In this document: positions 1 to 10,852 of the stretch, one piece after another
Numbering within the stretch: the first letter of the stretch is position 1
Layout: each line of letters begins with the position of its first letter
NCBI RefSeq assembly: GCF_918797505.1
Contig: NC_092793.1
Coordinates: 78,489,912-78,553,911 of the forward strand
Reading direction: 5' to 3'
DNA from: Bemisia tabaci
Taxonomy: Eukaryota; Arthropoda; Insecta; Hemiptera; Aleyrodidae
Length of the DNA: 64,000 nucleotides
The notes under the pieces: model-generated
What the model was told of the DNA's origin: nothing
The model's database searches: none
Seen by the model: only the letters and a program-made list of their open reading frames with translations
Translations under genes and position numbers: made by a program

Positions 1-584
1 GTTTGGGATTTCCGTATTTTTGCCTGTGTAAAATTTTGCAAGAGACACAATGATGCGAATAATTTTCTCTGAAACCAACCCACAAACTCGAGAGAAACTT
101 TTAAAGTTCAGGCCGTAATGGAGGGTGTCGCCTACGTTATGCTGGGAGTCCACCACTATATCCAGTCAGACTCTCCAAAGACAGATAGGGAGCAAATCTA
201 CCGTGCTAAGGAAAACGCCAAATGAACCTTCATGCTCTGCCAAATTTCTCTTGGTAAATCACGAATTTCCGGAAAATTTGTCAATATTATTCCTCCGATT
301 TTTAAGATAATTTTGTTGGCAATTTCACCTAAAGTTTTCGAAAATTTCAAGGTAAAATATTCACAGATTTCCTCAAAAATAAACATTTCATCGGGGGAAA
401 TTTAGTAACTCTCAAATGTTCATACGTCGTTTTTTCTTAGCACGGCAGAAATATATCAGTAGGGTTGTCGTGGCTGCAGCCTTCAAATTCCCAAACAAAG
501 TGGCACCATTGTGTCCCTTGAAAAATTTTACAAAAAGGTAAAAATACTAAAATCCCAAATCCATGCGGCATGCAAAGGCTCCAT
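1..584. repeat. Family I hairpin element, copy 1, left-truncated by window edge and interrupted
   Basis: The two halves (1-197 and 453-584) match the left and right arms of the family I hairpin at 4417-4925, including the sections around 'cctgtgtaaa', 'tagggagcaaat' and the terminal CTCCAT. The copy is split by a family A MITE at 198-448. No coding potential. The identity is by eye and the copy is clearly diverged. Confidence 0.6.
198..448. mobile_element. Family A MITE, copy 1 (4-bp TSD AAAT)
   Basis: A 251-bp non-autonomous element with inverted ends (CTACCGTGCTAAGG at left, complement of CTGCCGTGCTAAG at right). Long imperfect inversion continues inward through the GTTGCCAAATTTC-like motif. 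It is flanked by the direct repeat AAAT (194-197 and 449-452). It lies inside the family I copy, so it is the younger of the two. No transposase is encoded. The superfamily is unknown; 4-bp duplications are known for Chapaev, Sola and similar groups. Confidence 0.8.
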
Positions 585-1137
585 TTCGCGTTACGCGAAT
601 CGTTTTCACGGATGAAATTTTGAAGAGTAAGCGCGGTAATGTAATTCTTTCACTGATTCCTTGCCGTCAGTCGACGCTTTTGTTGGCTATGGAATGAACA
701 TGGAGTAGGCCAGGAAACCAAAGCCATGATAAAAATATGGATGATGTCTGTTTTTACGATACTTACAACTCGGCTAGAGTTTGAGCTCAATCGGGACGCC
801 AACCGCTGATAAAAACGGGTACCGATGAAGAGGATACCGATAATGGAATGTAAACAGATGGATATCGAAACAGAGAGCCCGGAGAGTAAACGGGGGAAAA
901 TGACAACGAGCGAGAAATTAATAGAAGAAAAGATTACATTCAGTTGGAACAAAGGACCATATTAATAAAGCGTGTTTTTCATTACGGTTATACTCCATTT
1001 ACGAGCAAATGAAGCCTGATCCGCGGAATCGCTGTGGTGGGGGTAAGAAGAAGGATTAAACCTCATCGGCAGAGCAAAAATTTTGCCACAGCGTTGCCGT
1101 TGTTAGCTTTATATTTCGGAATAAAAAATGTCTCACA
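585..1137. other. No feature seen
   Basis: AT-rich sequence with no convincing exon, RNA gene or terminal repeat. Short open frames here lack codon bias. Confidence 0.5.
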
Positions 1138-1477
1138 ATGTAGTAGGGCGGATAAGCATAACAATCGTGCATTTCTGGAAGAAAGCATGAAACTTTCAGG
1201 ATATCATCTTTACCTATAAAAGGTTCAATTTCGCAAGTGAGCCCAAAATTCTGAGGCCATGGGGGCCGGGGGGGCAGGGGGCCCTGATTTCGCTATGTTT
1301 TGCCGAATTTTCGCGTTGGATCATCGTGAGAACGCCGTTAACAATGTAAAATGTGATCAAAACCTGTGTAAACGTCATTAATAGGTTCTCTCAAACAGTA
1401 TCCTAAAATGCTAGCACTGTCCGATCCCGGAGCACCCCTCAAAATGCCTAAAATTCAAAATGGCGCCCATAATAAGG

Positions 1478-1945
1478 CCTCCGGAATATCGGTATTTTCA
1501 CTTGTGCATATCCTGTCATGTGAGGTATCGTTTTCCATGTAATTTTGGTCGCAGATTTCATATTTGAAGTCAAAACAACCCCCCGGTCAAAATTGGTGCC
1601 CCCAATCCAAGATGGCGTCCAGATTTGAAAGGCAGGAGGGTGCATTTTTTAAACTTTTACGCGATAAGGCAAGTGATATGTCATTTCCTATGTAATTTTG
1701 GTCGTAGATTTCATTACTGAAGTCAAAACAGTCCTCCGGTCAAAATTGGTGCCTCAAATCCAAGATGGTGGCCAAATTTTAAAGGCAGGAGGGTGCATTT
1801 TTTCAAATTTTTACGTGATAAGGCAAGTGATATGTCATTTCCTATGTAATTTTGGTCGTACATTTCATTATTGAAGTCAAAAAAGCCCCCGGTCAAAATT
1901 GGTGCCCGAAGTCTAAGATGTCGGCCAAATTTGAAAGGCAGGAGT
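1478..1945. repeat. 153-bp subterminal tandem repeats, left arm of foldback
   Basis: The motif ggcaggag recurs at 1631, 1784 and 1937, giving an exact 153-bp period. Each unit includes 'tcaaaattggtgcc' and 'atgtaattttggtcg'. A further diverged unit lies upstream from about 1478. Subterminal repeats of this kind are typical of foldback elements and may be transposase binding sites (inference). Confidence 0.85.
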
Positions 1946-2108
1946 GTGAATTTTTATGAGAAAAATAATCACGTGAGATGACAAGAGAGGTAGGTATCAA
2001 TTCATACGCATTTTTAGTCAACAAAACGAATCTAAATGAAATGTAAAAAAAATCTTTTACACAAAAATGAAACGAGATAATCAAGATGATTGCCATCATG
2101 GCTGACAA

Positions 2109-3262
2109 GTGAAAAATGATGAGCCACTAATAGTGAGGTGTCTTGCTGGTTACTGCACAAAAACTCTGAACTCAATTTCAGATGCCCTAGACTCAGAGGA
2201 TGAACAATTAATAAGTACCGAAAATAATTTAGAAAACTTTCAGTCGGTTTCAGTTGGTGGGTCTCTACTCCATCGAGTGCGATCGAAGCATAGGCATACT
2301 TACGAATCCATTGCACAAACCTATGTTCCATCAAATTGATGAGCAGACACCAATGTTTCTTTGCGTTTTCAAAGTGATGTTAAACGCGCAAAATCCGAGA
2401 TGATAGCTGTTCTTGCATGCGTTTACTGGTTGCCATTCAACCCCTCACATCCATAAAATAGGAACAGCAACTTTATTCTGTACGCTTTTATGTGATCCTT
2501 ACCTGCAAGAATCTAAAGAAAGGTTCTTGGAACCTAATCAAAACCATGAACGGATATAAAGAGCTGGAAAAGAGTAAATCGATGGTGAAACTGCTTAAAT
2601 ACTATTTCGGTTTGCGGTGTTGCAGACTTCTTGTCATACTTCCGTTCCTTCATTAAAAAATACTGGAGTCATTTCTTGAAAACTTTGCTTGTTTTCACTC
2701 TCTATGTGAGGAATATTCTGTAAAAATGTCAAGCCATGATGTTGGTTTGGTCCCCTTTCAAAAAATAAAATAGGAGCGAATATTTTGAAATCCTGCAACC
2801 AAGATACGCACTTTTGCTGTTTCACCGTCGAAATATTACTCCTCAATGGTAGCCAAAAAAATGTGACTTTCGAAGACCTCCGTCATCATATATCGAAGGA
2901 AAAATTTCCAGCTTTCAAAGTCTTCATTCAATTAGAGAAATTACCCTCGATATCATCAGCAATGAAGTAGGTAACATTAATTTAGGAGCTACTTTTATAC
3001 TCAACTGTGGATGGGATGAAGTGATCTGGATGCTTGTCTTTGGGGATGGATGAATAAAAACAAGGAGCTTCATCCTATTTTAAGTGACTTGCCTCCAGCT
3101 TCCGGAATCCCCGCTTAAAATTATCCGGTGTAATTGTAAGAAAGGGAGTGACACCATGCTGTACCACCAAGAAAATAATATTTTCGTTCTTAGACTCATG
3201 CAGAAGTTCTGAAGACTCCAACTGTAAAAACTTACAGAACCGTAGGAGGAAGATCCTGAAGA
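2109..3262 (+). pseudogene. Decayed captured gene in foldback core: uncharacterised Cys-rich transposon-spread protein
   Basis: Several plus-strand fragments in different frames resemble, from memory, an uncharacterised protein family abundant in invertebrate genomes. At 2109-2339 the frame ends with GGSLLHRV...TYESIAQTY, like the GGxLLHxVxW...TYxxIxxxY block. Around 2854-2970 there is LRHHISKEKF...LEKLPSISSAMK, like the segment before the usual LPPT motif. Around 3040-3117 there is HPILSDLPPASG, and at 3114-3143 LKIIRCNCKK, matching the start of the Cys-rich tail. After a frame change, 3148-3260 gives CCTTKK...SCRSSEDSNCKNLQN, with the expected Cys spacing. The family J MITE and several stops and frameshifts interrupt it, so it cannot make a full protein. 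Family function is unknown. Assignment is by recollection only. Confidence 0.5.
2578..2838. mobile_element. Family J MITE, copy 2, nested in foldback core
   Basis: Starts with a diverged 'tcgatggtgaaact' and ends with 'gtttcaccgtcga', matching the terminal repeats of the copy at 5269-5535. The interiors also align (cttgaaaa, ttggtttggtc, caaaaaataaaat). It is more diverged than the other copy and sits within the captured gene remnant. Confidence 0.7.
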
Positions 3263-3599
3263 GCCTCACTGGGAATGTGAATCAGCATGTGTTGATTAGG
3301 ATTTTCTCCTATACTGACTGGAGAGGGTACGGCAGGTGCGTCGCGTGAAATGTCCTTATCTTTATTGAGAAATTATATGGGCTTAAAAATGAATAAAATA
3401 GCTCATTATAGATGCTCCTGTTAACATCATTCCTACCGTGGACGGCCAAACTGATCACCCTCTTAATTATCTCGTATCATTTTTGTGTAAAAGATTTTTT
3501 TTACATTTCATTTAGATTCGTTTTGTTGACTAAAAATGCGTATGAATTGATACCTACCTCTCTTGTCATCTCACGTGATTATTTTTCTCATAAAAATTC

Positions 3600-4080
3600 A
3601 CACTCCTGCCTTTCAAATTTGGCCGACATCTTAGACTTCGGGCACCAATTTTGACCGGGGGCTTTTTTGACTTCAATAATGAAATGTACGACCAAAATTA
3701 CATAGGAAATGACATATCACTTGCCTTATCACGTAAAAATTTGAAAAAATGCACCCTCCTGCCTTTAAAATTTGGCCACCATCTTGGATTTGAGGCACCA
3801 ATTTTGACCGGAGGACTGTTTTGACTTCAGTAATGAAATCTACGACCAAAATTACATAGGAAATGACATATCACTTGCCTTATCGCGTAAAAGTTTAAAA
3901 AATGCACCCTCCTGCCTTTCAAATCTGGACGCCATCTTGGATTGGGGGCACCAATTTTGACCGGGGGGTTGTTTTGACTTCAAATATGAAATCTGCGACC
4001 AAAATTACATGGAAAACGATACCTCACATGACAGGATATGCACAAGTGAAAATACCGATATTCCGGAGGCCTTATTATGG
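3600..4080. repeat. 153-bp subterminal tandem repeats, right arm of foldback
   Basis: Mirror image of the left-arm array. The motif ctcctgcc has its TGCC at 3607, 3760 and 3913, again exactly 153 bp apart. Matching unit number and order in both arms show that the arms derive from one sequence, or are kept alike by conversion. Confidence 0.85.
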
Positions 4081-4416
4081 GCGCCATTTTGAATTTTAGG
4101 CATTTTGAGGGGTGCTCCGGGATCGGACAGTGCTAGCATTTTAGGATACTGTTTGAGAGAACCTATTAATGACGTTTACACAGGTTTTGATCACATTTTA
4201 CATTGTTAACGGCGTTCTCACGATGATCCAACGCGAAAATTCGGCAAAACATAGCGAAATCAGGGCCCCCTGCCCCCCCGGCCCCCATGGCCTCAGAATT
4301 TTGGGCTCACTTGCGAAATTGAACCTTCTATAGGTAAAGATGATATCCTGAAAGTTTCATGCTTTCTTCCAGAAATGCACGATTCTGGGGACTTTTTCCC
4401 CTTATCCGCCCTACTA

Positions 4417-4925
4417 ATGGAGATGTTGCATGTGTGAGGGATTTGCGATTTGACTGTTGATTCTTACGTAAAAGTTCGCGAGGAACACGATGGTGCCACT
4501 GGTTTTCTCTGAAATCATCTCCCAAGCTCAAAAACAGCTCTCAAGTTGAGGCCAAAATGGAGGGGATATCCCGCCCTACCCTGAGAGTCCACCTCTACAT
4601 CAAGACCAACTCTCCATGCAAATATAGGGAGCAAATACATTGACAGGGCTGCCACTTCATTTGGGGACTCTAAAACTGAAAACACGGCAGCCCTGTCAAT
4701 GTATTTGCTCCCTATCTTTGCATGGAGAGATTCTCTTGATGTAGACGTGGACTCTCAGGATAGGGTGGGATATCCCCTCCATTTTGGCCTCAACTTGAGA
4801 GCTTTTTTTGAGCTTGGGAGTTAATTTCAGAGAAAACCAGTGGCACCATCGTGTTTCTCGCGTACTTTTACATAAGAATCAACAGTCAAATTGCAAATTC
4901 CTCACACATGCAACATCTCCATTCT
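4417..4925. mobile_element. Family I hairpin element, copy 2
   Basis: Two arms of about 235 bp (4417-4650 and 4690-4925) with a loop of about 40 bp around 'ctaaaactgaaaac'. The termini are ATGGAGATGTTGCATGTGTG and its complement. The foldback element abuts its left tip exactly and shares the ATG, so the foldback probably inserted at the edge of this element. Confidence 0.85.
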
Positions 4926-5268
4926 CTGTTTTCCATACCCTAAAAAGTATAAGTTGAGACCTAGCACACACACTGAATGCAACAGTTTTTCATACATTTG
5001 TTTATTTGATAGTTTGTTCCTTTGTTCTTTAGTGTTTTTTTTCTAATCCTTAAGTTTTAAATTCTATCTTTATTGCCGAAATGATAACTTGGCGACGAGG
5101 CGGATAGCTTCCCGGCCCGAGGGTCTGTCGTTACATTCTATTGAATGGAGAAAGGTAACGCACCTATGCGATATAATTGGCGCCATTTACTGGTCCACTT
5201 ACAAGATAACTCATGTATTATCGAAATAAAATTATGTGTAAAAATTGACTATTTCTAGGTCTTATTTT

Positions 5269-5535
5269 GAATATCGACGGTGAAACTACCAAACCACGTA
5301 TCTCGGTTTGCGACGTCGCAAACTTCCTGTCATACTTTATTTTTTAAATGAAAAACTACTTAACGTCCAGTCTTGAAAATTTCTGTGATTTTTCCTCTTC
5401 GTGCGGAGAATATTCGGTGAAAATTTCAAGGAATGATATTGATTTGGTCTACTTCCAAAAAATAAAATGTGAGCGTAAATTTTTAAACACCGCAAACGAG
5501 ATACGTGGTTTGGTAGTTTCACCGTCGATATTCTG
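5269..5535. mobile_element. Family J MITE, copy 1
   Basis: Near-perfect terminal inverted repeats of about 42 bp (GAATATCGACGGTGAAACTA... and complement) enclose 180 bp of AT-rich sequence. No coding capacity. No clean target duplication could be set by eye. Confidence 0.8.
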
Positions 5536-5624
5536 AAAGCATTCAAATTTTTAGGTGCAAATTGATGCAAATAGGCCTGTTGTAAACTTCAGCTAGAACA
5601 AGAAAAATACTAGCCCCTGAGCAA

Positions 5625-6105
5625 AATGGCTCAAAAATCGTGATGAGCGTATCGGGAAAGTCTGAAATACACTCCTAACTTCACAATCTGCGCAAGAAAT
5701 ATGCCTTCATTTAAGCTTCCCGCTTCAAAAACGATACTACGGCACAGGTCAACATTTCTCAAGAGGAATCGTCTTATCCAACCCTTGTCAAATCGTGAGG
5801 AAGCACTCTACCTTACGTCTTTATCAACGCAAGGAAAATATAAATATAAACACGCCGGTTGATACAATCCCGTCTCGTTACGTGTTTTTCAGCCGGTTGG
5901 CACCGGCCATGTTGAATATTGCGTAGCATTCTAGTGCGCAAAGGTTGGATGGAACGACTCCTCTTATAAAACATTCATCTACGCCGTATTATCGTTTTTG
6001 AAGCGGGAAGTTTTACAAACGCATATTTCTTACGCAGGTTGTGGAGTTAGAAGTGCATATTCAGACTTTCCTCATATGCTTAACGTGATTTTTGAGCAAT
6101 TTTTT
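5625..6105. mobile_element. Family K foldback element
   Basis: Imperfect inverted arms (about 5625-5785 and 5948-6105) share GCTCAAAAATC, GAAAGTCTGAA, GCAAGAAATATGC-like and CTTCCCGCTTCAAAAACGAT sections. The central loop is about 160 bp. Single copy here; arms are about 80% alike by eye. Confidence 0.65.
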
Positions 6106-6109
6106 AAAA

Positions 6110-7260
6110 GAAACTACTCATCCTTTTCCTCCAGCGGATATTTGCAACAGGTCCATTGGGACACTGTTCGTGTTATTCATTCCGTTATAAATGTTTATAC
6201 GACTAAAGTGGTTTATCTAAGTGATTGACCGTATTATTTTGACAATCTCCAATGAATTCCTGGAAATAGCCCAAAAATAGAGTCTTCAGAGAGATTTAAG
6301 AGTGGTTGCGGCCCCGTTGGCGCAAGAGCAGGAATCGCCGAAATATTCGAGTGGAATTTCAGCCGGGTTCAAGCTCAAAGCAAGCATGACGGGTAGCGTT
6401 CCAAGAAATGAGCTGGAAACATTGGCCGGCACTTGACCTCCTTCAGCTACCGCTGCATGTCCGTCACAACCAACCCTAGAGAAAGCATGCATCATGGCTA
6501 CTCCACACATGCCTTTGACGAAGGACCCACTATAATCGGATTCAGGTCACTGGAGGACGCCGTAAAAATGTGCACATTTTAAGAATGGTGGCAGCTCGCC
6601 AGCACCTAACTCGGGAGATTGTACACTCAATTCCACAGAAAAAAAAACTTGCTTTTGCTGTTCAACATGTGATAGAGACTACGGCGTAGGTTCTAGGCTT
6701 AAGGCCTATACGCTGAATAAGTTCATGCAGTTTTAGACTTTGGCAGAAGATCGTTTAACGTCCTTTAACGTCCGTTTTACATTGAAAGTAAATGCAAGAA
6801 TCAAGACGGCAAATCTCCTGTCACAGTCTAAAGGCGCGCAGACTTATTTGGAGTGGACACTGCGGTGATCTTGACCTCAACGAAGCTCAAATTGAAAATC
6901 GGAAGAAATGAGGGGCATTCGGTCAAAAAATTGCTTCATGTACAATCAATATATCGTCGGCCATTTGCACGCGGATCAAGTGCTTTTTATGATGAAGCGC
7001 AATGATTCGAATCGGCTTAATGAAGGTTTGATGGGTGATGGCCTTCGCATTCATGATCTCGGCTTGGAGCGCCTTCATTTTTTGTGATACTCTACGCTTT
7101 GCCATGGAGTTGGTTTAGTTGCCTGTCTGATCTGATCCACTGGACATGATCTCGCCATGTTTTTACAGAGGAAAAAAGAGTCTTTTCAAATTGAAAGCAA
7201 AATAATCAGTTCTATATTCCTGTTCCTTGATTTCTGAATTTTATGATTTTCTAACTCTTC
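6110..7260. other. Mostly plain sequence with one small minus-strand ORF (6923-7105)
   Basis: The minus-strand frame encodes 60 residues starting MAKRRVSQKMKALQAEIMNAK, basic and helix-like, with a good start context (CTCCATGG). No splice sites, family match or neighbours support it. It could equally be chance or an exon piece. Nothing else stands out. Confidence 0.25.
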
Positions 7261-7271
7261 ACCTGTGGCTC

Positions 7272-7304
7272 GCTAATTGCCGGCGATTGCTAATTGTCTG
7301 CGAC
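7272..7304. repeat. Family DD terminal fragment
   Basis: Contains ATTGCCGGCGATTGCTAATT then GTCTGCGACA, matching the termini of the element at 13347-13752. No partner end was found nearby, so it is a solo end or truncated copy. Confidence 0.5.
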
Positions 7305-7970
7305 AAAAATGAAATTTCAAGATCAATTGATGAAGAGAAATTGAAATAATGGAACATTATGCCGCTATGTGAAAGCTTGAATTATCTAAATAAGAAAAAA
7401 ATATAAATAAACAAATAAGAGTAAAGCAAACCAAAAATAATCTCCAAAATATTCATTCGTTATCAGGGCATTTCAATGATCAATCCAAATATCCTCTCGT
7501 AACAAACCGTTATTGGTGCGTGTTTTAATCATAACCGGTCAATTTTACCGGCTGTAACCAACGTCCCGACCAAAATTGATTGGGATTGGTCCGTTCCCGC
7601 GTTCCCGGACGTTACCGCGACCTTTGCTCGGCGTGGGAAATTGGGGTTGGGAACCGCAGCGCTGCGCTGGCTCGGGCGAGGGCAAGACCGCAAATTTCCC
7701 ATTAGACAGTCACTCCGTTTTCCGGTCCACCGTTCGGCTCCGGCGCAAGAATTAAATTAGTCCGTAGACTCGCCAGAGTAATACTCGTTTGCTCCGGCCA
7801 AGTAAGTTTTAATTGACATAAGTTAACTCGCTTACAACAAAGCTTGCAAAAGCTGATGCCGTATTTATTGAAATCCGCCATGTCCCGCGCGAGTCGACTA
7901 CGGCCCCGTGAGGGCTCATTTCGGCGTTTCTTTCACGAAAGAACGTAACTACATTCCAGCCTGACCATCA

Positions 7971-8133
7971 GTGGCGTGGCGTGCTTTGCGATATATCGAT
8001 TGTTATGCCATTTAAACCTACGGAAAAGGATCGATAAACAGGATGTTCGCAGCGAACACCTTAATAATCGATTCTTTAACATAGGTTTAAATGGCATAAC
8101 AATCGATACATCACAATTCACGCCACGCCACTG
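7971..8133. mobile_element. hAT-type MITE F1 (perfect TIRs, 8-bp TSD)
   Basis: 163 bp with 15-bp perfect terminal inverted repeats (CAGTGGCGTGGCGTG and complement) and a longer palindrome around GATATATCGATTGTTATGCC. Flanked by the exact 8-bp duplication CTGACCAT (7963-7970 and 8134-8141). A CAGNG tip and an 8-bp duplication are hallmarks of the hAT superfamily. The clean ends suggest it is fairly recent. It relies on a transposase from elsewhere. Confidence 0.9.
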
Positions 8134-8144
8134 CTGACCATTGG

Positions 8145-8291
8145 CGGGTCCAGCAAATTGGCAACATTGTTTTTCTCCATTTAAATCCGTGAAAATGTAT
8201 CGATTCTTGGAGGGCCAGGTGCTCCGACAAGAATCGATTATTTAACATAGGTTTAAATGGAGGGTGTCTGGTGTTGCCAAGTTGCTGGATC
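8145..8291. mobile_element. Palindromic MITE F2, related to F1 interior
   Basis: Ends read GGCGGGTCCAGCAAATTGGC and the complement of GGCGGATCCAGCAACTTGGC. The interior shares the CCATTTAAA...TATCGATTCTT and AATCGATTATTTAACATAGG sections with F1. The tips differ from F1, so it is a relative rather than a copy. Confidence 0.7.
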
Positions 8292-8521
8292 CGCCTCTCC
8301 GCCTTTCCCCTCGCAAATTTCAGTTTTAATCGGAGAATCTTAAGCATTTCTGGCTAAAGTATCGCTGATTTTTTTTTTCAATTTCATGCAAAAATCAGAA
8401 AAATGTTGGACAAATTTTTCACAAGTACATACATTCTTGTAAAAAATTGAATTTGTCGAGTCAATTTGCAACCTTGGAATGAGGTCACGTTCCTTCGTCC
8501 GGAAAACGACGATTGTGTAGT

Positions 8522-9880
8522 TGAAAGGTGAGCAACCGATTTATTCCCGGTGGGAGTCAATTTTTGAAAAAGTGCATCCAGTGCCTCCTACTGGACACCG
8601 CTTTGCAAAAAAAAATTTACCTACATGTAACCTATCAAAACCATATTAAAAACTCGATTCTTCAAAAAATGTGAACAAAGTTCATTCCTCGCAACATCCA
8701 ATTTTTCGGCTCGACTAATGGAAAATCGCTCTACTGAAAATTTTGCCTCCATGAGCTTCATAATATTTACCTCTGATACTTAATTCTTTCTTCCTCCCTT
8801 TTCCCATGAATAAAGGGGGCTCAGCTCAGTGGTATAGATATATTGGTAGGACGCATATTGGTAGGAGGGGGCGGGGGGAGGAGAGTCGTTAAAATCTCGA
8901 ATTTAAACGCCACATAATCTAGGGATGATCATAAAAGGAAGAAAAAAACTTTGTAGTTTTAGTTACTGGTTCTTCCTGTTGGCTCGTGAAAACGTTTCGC
9001 CACGTTTGGCTCTTCAATTGAACTCCCGGCATTGAGAGGGATCTCTTCAATTAAGGGGCTTAAAAGGGAGCAGCTGTGTCGATTCGACAGTGACGGGAGT
9101 ATACAAAACATTAGCTCCTGAAACGTTCTGGTCATACCATAGAAAACCGTCAGGCAGGAAACTGGGAGCAGGTGTTGCTGAGGCATCTCCGATTTTCCTA
9201 ATTTTAAAATAACATTCGGCGATTCCTCGGTATGGCATGCAACGCTGGCCCAGGCTCCATTTTGTTATGACTGGATAGTGGCCTGTGAGGGGGGTGGAGG
9301 GGGTGGGATAGCGACTAGCTCGTAACGAATTAGCGGAACGAGGTAGGAAAACAGTTTTCACGAGTGCTCACATGTTGCATGCTGAAATGCTTCACTACGT
9401 TTGAAACTTTATCGAGGTAGATAAACGAATCTACGAATACGGGGTAGAGGCTTGCATCAAAAGTTCAATTCTGGAATCTACCTAGCATCTTTCTCGTAGC
9501 GATTTTTTTTACGTTTCACTCTCAGGTGTATTAAATGGAAAGCAACTAAAAATTAGCACGGTAAACTGCGGGGAATTTTCTTTTTTGAAGGTTAAAAATA
9601 ATTATGTACCTTCATTTTCCGAGATGAAATAATAGTGACATTCTTCCAATTACGTGCTGATTAGCAAGCAGCCCGTTAATGTTCAAATTTTGACGCGGGG
9701 GACTTCCAAACTTTCGGAGTAGAACTTATGCTGCGTAAGATCATGCATCTGTTCCACGTTATTTCAATCGTTGAAAATTTCTTTACAATTACGGAACACT
9801 CTAATTCTATTGAATAACAAATTCCTACTTGATAGTCCAAACTCTGATTCGCACTTTTCATGGGGGACTTTCAAAACATA
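8522..9880. other. Low-feature stretch with a tRNA box-A-like motif at 8816-8840
   Basis: GGGGGCTCAGCTCAGTGGTA at about 8816 looks like the 5' end of a tRNA with its internal box A, but no acceptor stem partner or box B (GGTTCRANYCC) follows within 90 bp. It may be a SINE head or tRNA fragment. The remaining sequence shows no gene. Confidence 0.35.
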
Positions 9881-10034
9881 CACTGGAAAAAAAAATTGGC
9901 CTCCGGCCAATTTATGCGCGGCGCAAGCGCCGCGTACCGGCGTTTCGCGCCGGCATGTGGGGGGGCTTCGCCCCCCATCTTGGTGCGAAGATCGCACAAG
10001 ACTTTCTCGCTTTTGCCGGCGCTCCGCGCCGGCA
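9881..10034. repeat. Cluster of six GC-rich short hairpins after a CACTGG terminus
   Basis: Begins with TA then CACTGGAAAA (9879-9890). Consecutive stems follow: ATTGGCC/GGCCAAT (loop TCC, 9895-9911), CGCGGCGC/GCGCCGCG (loop AA, 9917-9934), CCGGCG/CGCCGG (9937-9953), a G-run/C-run stem around CTTCG (about 9959-9976), GTGCGA/TCGCAC (loop AGA, 9983-9997) and GCCGGCGC/GCGCCGGC (loop TCC, 10015-10033). It is far more GC-rich than its surroundings. It is probably a transposon terminal or subterminal region; no matching right end was found. Confidence 0.75.
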
Positions 10035-10479
10035 TAGACACTTTTACTGCAATATTTAGAAAAATACTGCCAATTTCACAAAATCATAAAGTTTGATTGG
10101 AATTTTGATCGCAGGATAATAGTTATTAAATTTTTATTCAAACCACTGCACTATATTGTAAATGTCTTCGAGATATAGGATGAATTCATACATTCGGACT
10201 CGACTTGTCGATATTATGAGGCATCTTCAATTAAATATGTAATTGATTAATGATGCCTCCTATTAAAGACGGCGATCCGTAAAAATCTTAGCTTTTCTAC
10301 GATTCATTAGGATCCATTAGATTCATTGGCATCATACTTCAGATACGATTATATGTTATAATCTTTCCTTAAGCACGGTCAAAAGCCATCAAAAATCTAC
10401 TTCAATGGGTAGATTGACTATTCGATGTTTAAATAGTCTTAAAACTAAACGGTTTTCGCTTAGCATCGTCCAAATTTTA
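10035..10479. other. No feature seen
   Basis: AT-rich sequence without convincing repeats or coding signal. Confidence 0.5.
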
Positions 10480-10675
10480 AATTTGGCGGGCGAATCTACC
10501 TGCTGGTAATGGTTCACCACCCGCCCGCCAAGAGCGCCAGTTCCTTAGCGCGTATCCCCGTAATTCGAAACGAAAACAATAGAGAGCGCCACCTTCTTCT
10601 TGCTGCTCGTAACCAGTCGTAACCCCGTGTCAACAAACCTCGCAACAACAACATCAATACCTAATTAAATCAATC

Positions 10676-10852
10676 ATGTTTGTGCAGTTTTATTATATTA
10701 TTATATTATATTTGTGTTCAGTACCTCGTAAAAAGGAACCGCGAAAGATGGAATCTGCCGGGATTCTAAATTCATCAACAACAAACATATTAGTTTCTAA
10801 TAAAAATCCAAGTGTCAGTGCTTGCGTTTTAGCTTCGATAATTGTATGTAAT
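10676..10852 (+). CDS. Candidate first coding exon of an unrecognised gene
   Basis: An ATG-initiated frame of exactly 59 codons runs into a strong donor (AAT|GTAAGT at 10853) in phase 0. The product begins MFVQFYYIIILYLCS; a second Met at codon 25 (MESAGILNSS..., ATG at 10748) has a better context (AAAGATGG) and may be the true start. The part from codon 25 is Ser/Asn-rich and ends in a hydrophobic stretch (SACVLASIIVCN) that could open a membrane segment. About 200 bp upstream are richer in GC and could be a promoter or 5'UTR. No downstream exon was identified and no family is recognised. A chance ORF is quite possible. Confidence 0.3.

Larger units (their letters stand above)
1141..4416. 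mobile_element. 3.3-kb foldback element (family H) with captured gene remnant
   Basis: Two near-identical inverted arms (about 1141-2085 and 3460-4416) enclose about 1.4 kb of unique sequence. The outer tips read TAGTAGGGCGGATAAG and its complement, flanked by ATG on both sides (1138-1140, 4417-4419), which fits a 3-bp target duplication. The arms encode identical 65-residue shadow peptides on opposite strands, showing how little they have diverged. Each arm carries 153-bp tandem units. The core holds a decayed coding region and a family J MITE. The left arm lacks a short stretch next to the tip that the right arm keeps (around 4383-4400). No transposase is recognisable, so it is non-autonomous or dead. 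Confidence 0.8.
7928..8521. mobile_element. Family B MITE, copy 1, containing two nested elements
   Basis: The left end (ACGAAAGAACGTAACT near 7934) and right end (ACGTTCCTTCGTCCG, ending about 8521) match the termini of copies at 32203, 34128 and 54895. The body from about 8303 (CCTCGCAAATTTCAGTTTTAATC) also aligns. Between end and body sit elements F1 and F2, splitting this copy. Confidence 0.65.
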
